Assembly (NCBI RefSeq): GCF_003574445.1
Contig: NZ_KZ984570.1
Location: 1-64,000, forward strand
Reading direction: 5' to 3'
Origin: Streptomyces sp. YIM 130001
GTDB lineage: Bacteria > Actinomycetota > Actinomycetes > Streptomycetales > Streptomycetaceae
Length of the DNA stretch: 64,000 nt
Part shown: one piece after another, positions 61,487 to 64,000 of the stretch
Layout of the letters: each line of letters begins with the position of its first letter
How positions within the stretch are numbered: position 1 is the first letter of the stretch
Notes under the pieces: model-generated
Databases searched by the model: none
What the model was told of the DNA's origin: nothing
What the model saw: only the letters and a program-made list of their open reading frames with translations
Translations under genes and position numbers: made by a program

Positions 61487-62407
61487 TCAGTCGCATGAAA
61501 CCGCAGGGGGCCGCACGTCCGCTCCGCCGCACACGGACTCCGGCCACTGCGGGACCTCCCGTGCCGTGGCCGCCGAGGTGTACGCCGTCCAGTCCACCAG
61601 GGGCACGCCCGCACCGGGCGCCTGCGGATCGGATGCCCGGCGGCGCTGCTCGATGCCGTCCGGGTCGAGCTGTCCGCCGAACTCCGGGCACTGGGCCAAC
61701 CGCCTTGCGTACGCCCAGAGTTGCGTGTTCTCGGCGATCCGTCGGACGGTCTCCGCGCTGAGGCGCGGGCGGTGCACCGTGTCGAGCTGTACGAGGGTCG
61801 CCCACAGCTGGATGTCCGCGAGGGTGAGCCCGCCGGGCGTGACATAGGCATGCGAGGTGAGCCGGGTCTCGAGGACCGACAGCGTGTCCAGCAAGGTGCC
61901 GACGGCGGTGTGGCGTTCGGGCGCTCCGGCATCCGACCGGCCGGCGAGCCGCGCGGATGCGCCGACCTGTTCGCAGAGCCGTCCGACCTGGTCGAGGCTG
62001 TCCTCCGCCCCCGAGGGGTGGAGGTCGGGGCCGTCGCCGCCGAACCGGCGGGCCAGGTCCCGCAGGATGTCGGGGGCGTGGGTGCTGACTATGCGGCCGC
62101 TCCAGGTGTCGCTGAGCACCGGCGCGATGCTCGGCCCGGGGTGGTGGTGCGCGCTGGCCTCGTACAGCGGGTCGAGGGCGAGGTAGCCACCGTCGGGAGC
62201 GTCGGGCACGGCGGGCAGCAGGGTCACCGGGAGGGCGTCGTCGAGGCGGAGCAGGCGGTGGGCGACGGCGATCGCCAGCGAGTGCGGACAGGGCAGCGAG
62301 AGGTGGAGGCGGTAGCGGCGCGGAGCGGCGTAGTAGCCGCCGCCCCGCGGGTCACTGCCGATCCTGCTGCGCAGTGAGGGTGCGGCGGTCGGGTACGTGG
62401 CGGACAT
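61487..62407 (-). CDS. glutathione S-transferase C-terminal domain protein (Xi-class, glutathionyl-hydroquinone reductase-like)
   Basis: A 306-residue Xi-class thioredoxin-fold transferase. The redox cysteine is in LSLPCPHSLAIAVAHRLLRL (CPxS instead of the CPWA of EcfG/YqjG), then APDGGYLALDPLYEASAHHHPG, VPVLSDTWSGRIVSTHAPDIL-like region (APVLSDTWSGRIVST), and the helical C-terminal domain VTPGGLTLADIQLWATLVQLDTVH. Actinomycetes lack glutathione, so it probably works with mycothiol. The ATG at 62407 has AGGGAGAC upstream. A leader peptide frame and a palindrome lie in the 500 bases upstream. Confidence 0.83.
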   Translation of the reverse strand: MSATYPTAAPSLRSRIGSDPRGGGYYAAPRRYRLHLSLPCPHSLAIAVAHRLLRLDDALPVTLLPAVPDAPDGGYLALDPLYEASAHHHPGPSIAPVLSDTWSGRIVSTHAPDILRDLARRFGGDGPDLHPSGAEDSLDQVGRLCEQVGASARLAGRSDAGAPERHTAVGTLLDTLSVLETRLTSHAYVTPGGLTLADIQLWATLVQLDTVHRPRLSAETVRRIAENTQLWAYARRLAQCPEFGGQLDPDGIEQRRRASDPQAPGAGVPLVDWTAYTSAATAREVPQWPESVCGGADVRPPAVSCD

Positions 62408-62621
62408 ACGTCTCCCTGGGGTGCTCGGTCACGGGCGTGCGAGAGCGACGGCACGCGACGGCTTCGGCGCGGCCGGGGACCGCACCGCACCCCGGGATGC
62501 GGTCCGGGGCGCGTGGAGATACGGGTGAAGGTGTCCGGAGGAGTGACGTGCGCGAGTGCGGCGCGGAGGCCTCAGGCCCTGCTGCGCGCGAGGGGGACTC
62601 GGGCGCGTGCGCGGGTGGTCC

Positions 62622-62750
62622 TCACCGCGCGGGACTCGCTGCGCTGCTGACGCGCAGCAGATCGATGTGCCGGCGGCTGGTCAGCGGGGACCACGGCCGC
62701 ACAGTGGTCGCGGCTGTCGCGCCGGGGATGCCGGTGCCGCTGCGCTTCAC
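62622..62750 (-). CDS. putative leader peptide upstream of the Xi-class GST gene
   Basis: A 42-residue frame starting with GTG at 62750 whose C-terminus reads SPLTSRRHIDLLRVSSAASP then AR. This matches the actinobacterial putative leader peptide family with the RRxxDLxRVxSA motif, which sits upstream of sulfur- and thiol-related genes and probably controls them by attenuation. Typical members end with one or more cysteines after the SSA; here the position holds Ser-Pro and there is no cysteine. A second in-frame GTG at codon 17 is an alternative start. The stop is about 215 bases before the GST gene. Confidence 0.65.
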   Translation of the reverse strand: MKRSGTGIPGATAATTVRPWSPLTSRRHIDLLRVSSAASPAR

Positions 62751-62775
62751 CGTCCCACCGCCCCTCGCCGCCATT

Positions 62776-62794
62776 TCCTACCGTACGGATAGGA
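62776..62794. promoter_or_regulatory. near-palindrome upstream of the leader peptide
   Basis: CCGTACGG flanked by TCCTA and TAGGA (one extra base on the right arm), 26 bases upstream of the leader peptide GTG. It may be the operator for the adjacent Rrf2 regulator. Confidence 0.5.
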
Positions 62795-62934
62795 ATCCCT
62801 ACCTGGAGTGTGCGGCGGCGCCGGTGGCACGTCAAGACCCGGAGGCGGCGCGACCTCCGCGCGGCACGCCGACAGGCGTGTGCGACTTGCCCGTTGAGGG
62901 GACGGGACGGTGCCCGTTGACGGGACGGGCCCCG

Positions 62935-63393
62935 TCAGGGGTTGGTCCAGGCGTCCGCGGTCTCGGTGAGGCTCTGCACCTCGGCGGGCAGCTCGGCGGC
63001 GGCGACCTGGGCGAGGGTGACCTCGTCGAGGACCTTGCGCACGCTGGCGCGGGCGGCGATCCACACCGGCAGCAGCGATTCGGCGGGGCCGCCGTAGGAG
63101 AGCTCCGGGGGACGGACTCCGCGCACCGAGACCAGCGGGCCGTCAGCGACCCGGATCACGTCCGCCAGGGAGATCTGAGCGGCGGGACGGGCGAGTTGAT
63201 AGCCGCCGTTGCCCCCGCGGCGGCTGGTGACGAGACCGCCGCGGCGCAGATCGCCGAGGATCCCTTCGAGGAACTTGTGCGGGATGCCCTGGGCGGCGGC
63301 CAGCGCTTCCGCCTTGAGCGAGGCGTCGTCACCGGCCGCAGCCAGCTCGAGCGCTGCCCGCACCGCATAGTCCGCCCTCGCCGAGATCCGCAT
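62935..63393 (-). CDS. Rrf2 family transcriptional regulator (cysteine-free)
   Basis: A 152-residue winged-helix regulator. The Rrf2 start MRISARADYAVRAALELA is clear, followed by AEALAAAQGIPHKFLEGILGDLRRGGLVTSRRGGNGGYQLARPAAQISLADVI. It has no cysteine at all, so it cannot hold the iron-sulfur cluster of IscR or NsrR; it resembles the CymR type, which senses cysteine metabolism through a partner. The ATG at 63393 is chosen because the family starts with this residue; an ATG at 63408 is open but not conserved. It is located just after the acyl-CoA-dehydrogenase-like gene and before the GST unit. Confidence 0.9.
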   Translation of the reverse strand: MRISARADYAVRAALELAAAGDDASLKAEALAAAQGIPHKFLEGILGDLRRGGLVTSRRGGNGGYQLARPAAQISLADVIRVADGPLVSVRGVRPPELSYGGPAESLLPVWIAARASVRKVLDEVTLAQVAAAELPAEVQSLTETADAWTNP

Positions 63394-63446
63394 ACCGCAA
63401 TTATCCATCCCCGCCCCGCACCCCGGTCACCACATGAGCCATCCGT

Positions 63447-64000
63447 TCAGGCGGGCAGGGTGAACGGGGGGTGGGCGCCGTTGAGAAAGTAGTCCCCCAC
63501 CTCGCGGAGCCGGTGCGCGACCGGTTCCCGCAGGGCGTGGCCGCGGGCGCTGCGCCAGAAGCGGTCGAATCCGTAGCGCGGGGAGACGGCGTCGATGCCC
63601 ATGCCGTCGAGGGCGCGCGTGGTGATGTCCTGGGCCGCCCGTGACGCGGCGGCCTCGGCCGCGCCCGCGAGTACGACGGCCTCCGCGCACTCCTCGTCCT
63701 CCAGATCCTCGCCGCGGTCCAGAGCACGGGTCAGGACGGCGACCGACTGCTCGGTGAGCGCCGACGCGGCCCGCGCGGAGACGGCGAGTTCGCCGTAGAC
63801 GGTGAGTGCGTGCGCGTCGTGCGACCGTGCTCCGGTGATCCGGGTCTCGGGCGTGAACGGCTGCCAGGGGGCGCGCAACCCCCGTTCATACTCCCGGACT
63901 TCGGCGAGCAGCCCTTCGGCCACGCCGAGGCAGAAGTGCGCGGAGACCAGGCGGGCCGCCGGTGCGGCGAGCCGGGCGAAGGGCGAGAGCACGTCGTCGT
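63447..64000 (-). CDS. acyl-CoA dehydrogenase-like flavoprotein (SfnB/DszC-like), partial
   Basis: The C-terminal 184 residues or more of an acyl-CoA-dehydrogenase-fold flavoenzyme; the N-terminal part lies beyond the right edge. Seen are the helical region ARLVSAHFCLGVAEGLLAEVREYE, an insertion typical of flavin-dependent monooxygenases in this fold, and the final TTRALDGMGIDAVSPRYGFDRFWRSARGHALREPVAHRLREVGDYFLNG. The last block resembles SfnB and DszC-like enzymes that take sulfur from organosulfur compounds. Beside an Rrf2 regulator and a leader peptide, a role in sulfur acquisition is reasonable. The start and FAD-binding region cannot be checked. Confidence 0.8.
   Translation of the reverse strand, partial: DDVLSPFARLAAPAARLVSAHFCLGVAEGLLAEVREYERGLRAPWQPFTPETRITGARSHDAHALTVYGELAVSARAASALTEQSVAVLTRALDRGEDLEDEECAEAVVLAGAAEAAASRAAQDITTRALDGMGIDAVSPRYGFDRFWRSARGHALREPVAHRLREVGDYFLNGAHPPFTLPA

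Noticed and set aside
62374..63492. A 372-codon plus-strand open frame over the right-end intergenic region
   Set aside because: It runs antisense to the Rrf2 gene and the leader peptide and lacks protein-like sequence.

Overview
This window is chromosomal DNA from a high-GC actinomycete, almost certainly Streptomyces or a close relative. The evidence is the uniform GC-rich composition, third-codon GC bias, frequent GTG and TTG starts with purine-rich ribosome sites, and family content typical of that genus: DUF6421, DUF5997, DUF5134, a monomeric NADP-isocitrate dehydrogenase, a B12-riboswitch metE, a short MreB-like protein beside DksA-type zinc fingers, and a fused SecDF. I see no rRNA, tRNA, insertion sequence, prophage, CRISPR array or recognisable secondary-metabolite core enzyme. 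It reads as a stable core or core-flanking segment with stress, transport and sulfur/iron functions.

Layout, 1-20 kb: flavin reductase and thioredoxin-like genes; a lysophospholipid acyltransferase; a tightly coupled minus-strand operon of DUF6421, short-chain dehydrogenase and threonine aldolase; glycerophosphodiesterase, acetyltransferase, VOC protein and a cytochrome P450; a membrane group of DUF5134, M56 peptidase and PAP2 phosphatase followed by a HAD gene that is broken by a one-base frameshift; the 25-residue ribosomal protein bL37; a TetR regulator; a divergent LVIVD/DUF305 secreted pair; an FprA-type ferredoxin reductase and an NCS2 purine permease.

20-40 kb: a secreted endonuclease I, a beta-lactamase-like hydrolase with a membrane tail, a NarL-type two-component system, aroQ, a homocysteine methyltransferase, ung, a BadF/NAGK-type kinase, a CbiX-like protein that has lost its metal-binding histidines, a lactonase, an FUSC membrane protein, the cobalamin riboswitch with metE, an AsnC regulator, a HAD phosphatase and icd.

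40-64 kb: a DUF5519 protein and an FAD oxidoreductase; an iron-siderophore ABC operon with an iron box; a family 8 polysaccharide lyase; a PH-domain protein; the DksA-DksA-Mbl operon; secDF; a LysR-like protein without its DNA-binding domain; DUF5997; a divergent MarR/MFS pair with palindromic operators; katG divergent from a Fur-family gene; an SDR and a GlcG/HbpS protein; and at the right edge a set that looks sulfur- or thiol-related: a Xi-class glutathione transferase preceded by a small leader peptide, a cysteine-free Rrf2 regulator and an acyl-CoA-dehydrogenase-like flavoenzyme cut by the window end.

The most interesting items are the leader peptide with Rrf2 regulation of the right-end set, the histidine-less CbiX homologue with its own palindrome, the Mbl/DksA operon, the coupled DUF6421 operon, and the HAD frameshift. 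No completely new multi-gene system could be demonstrated from sequence alone.
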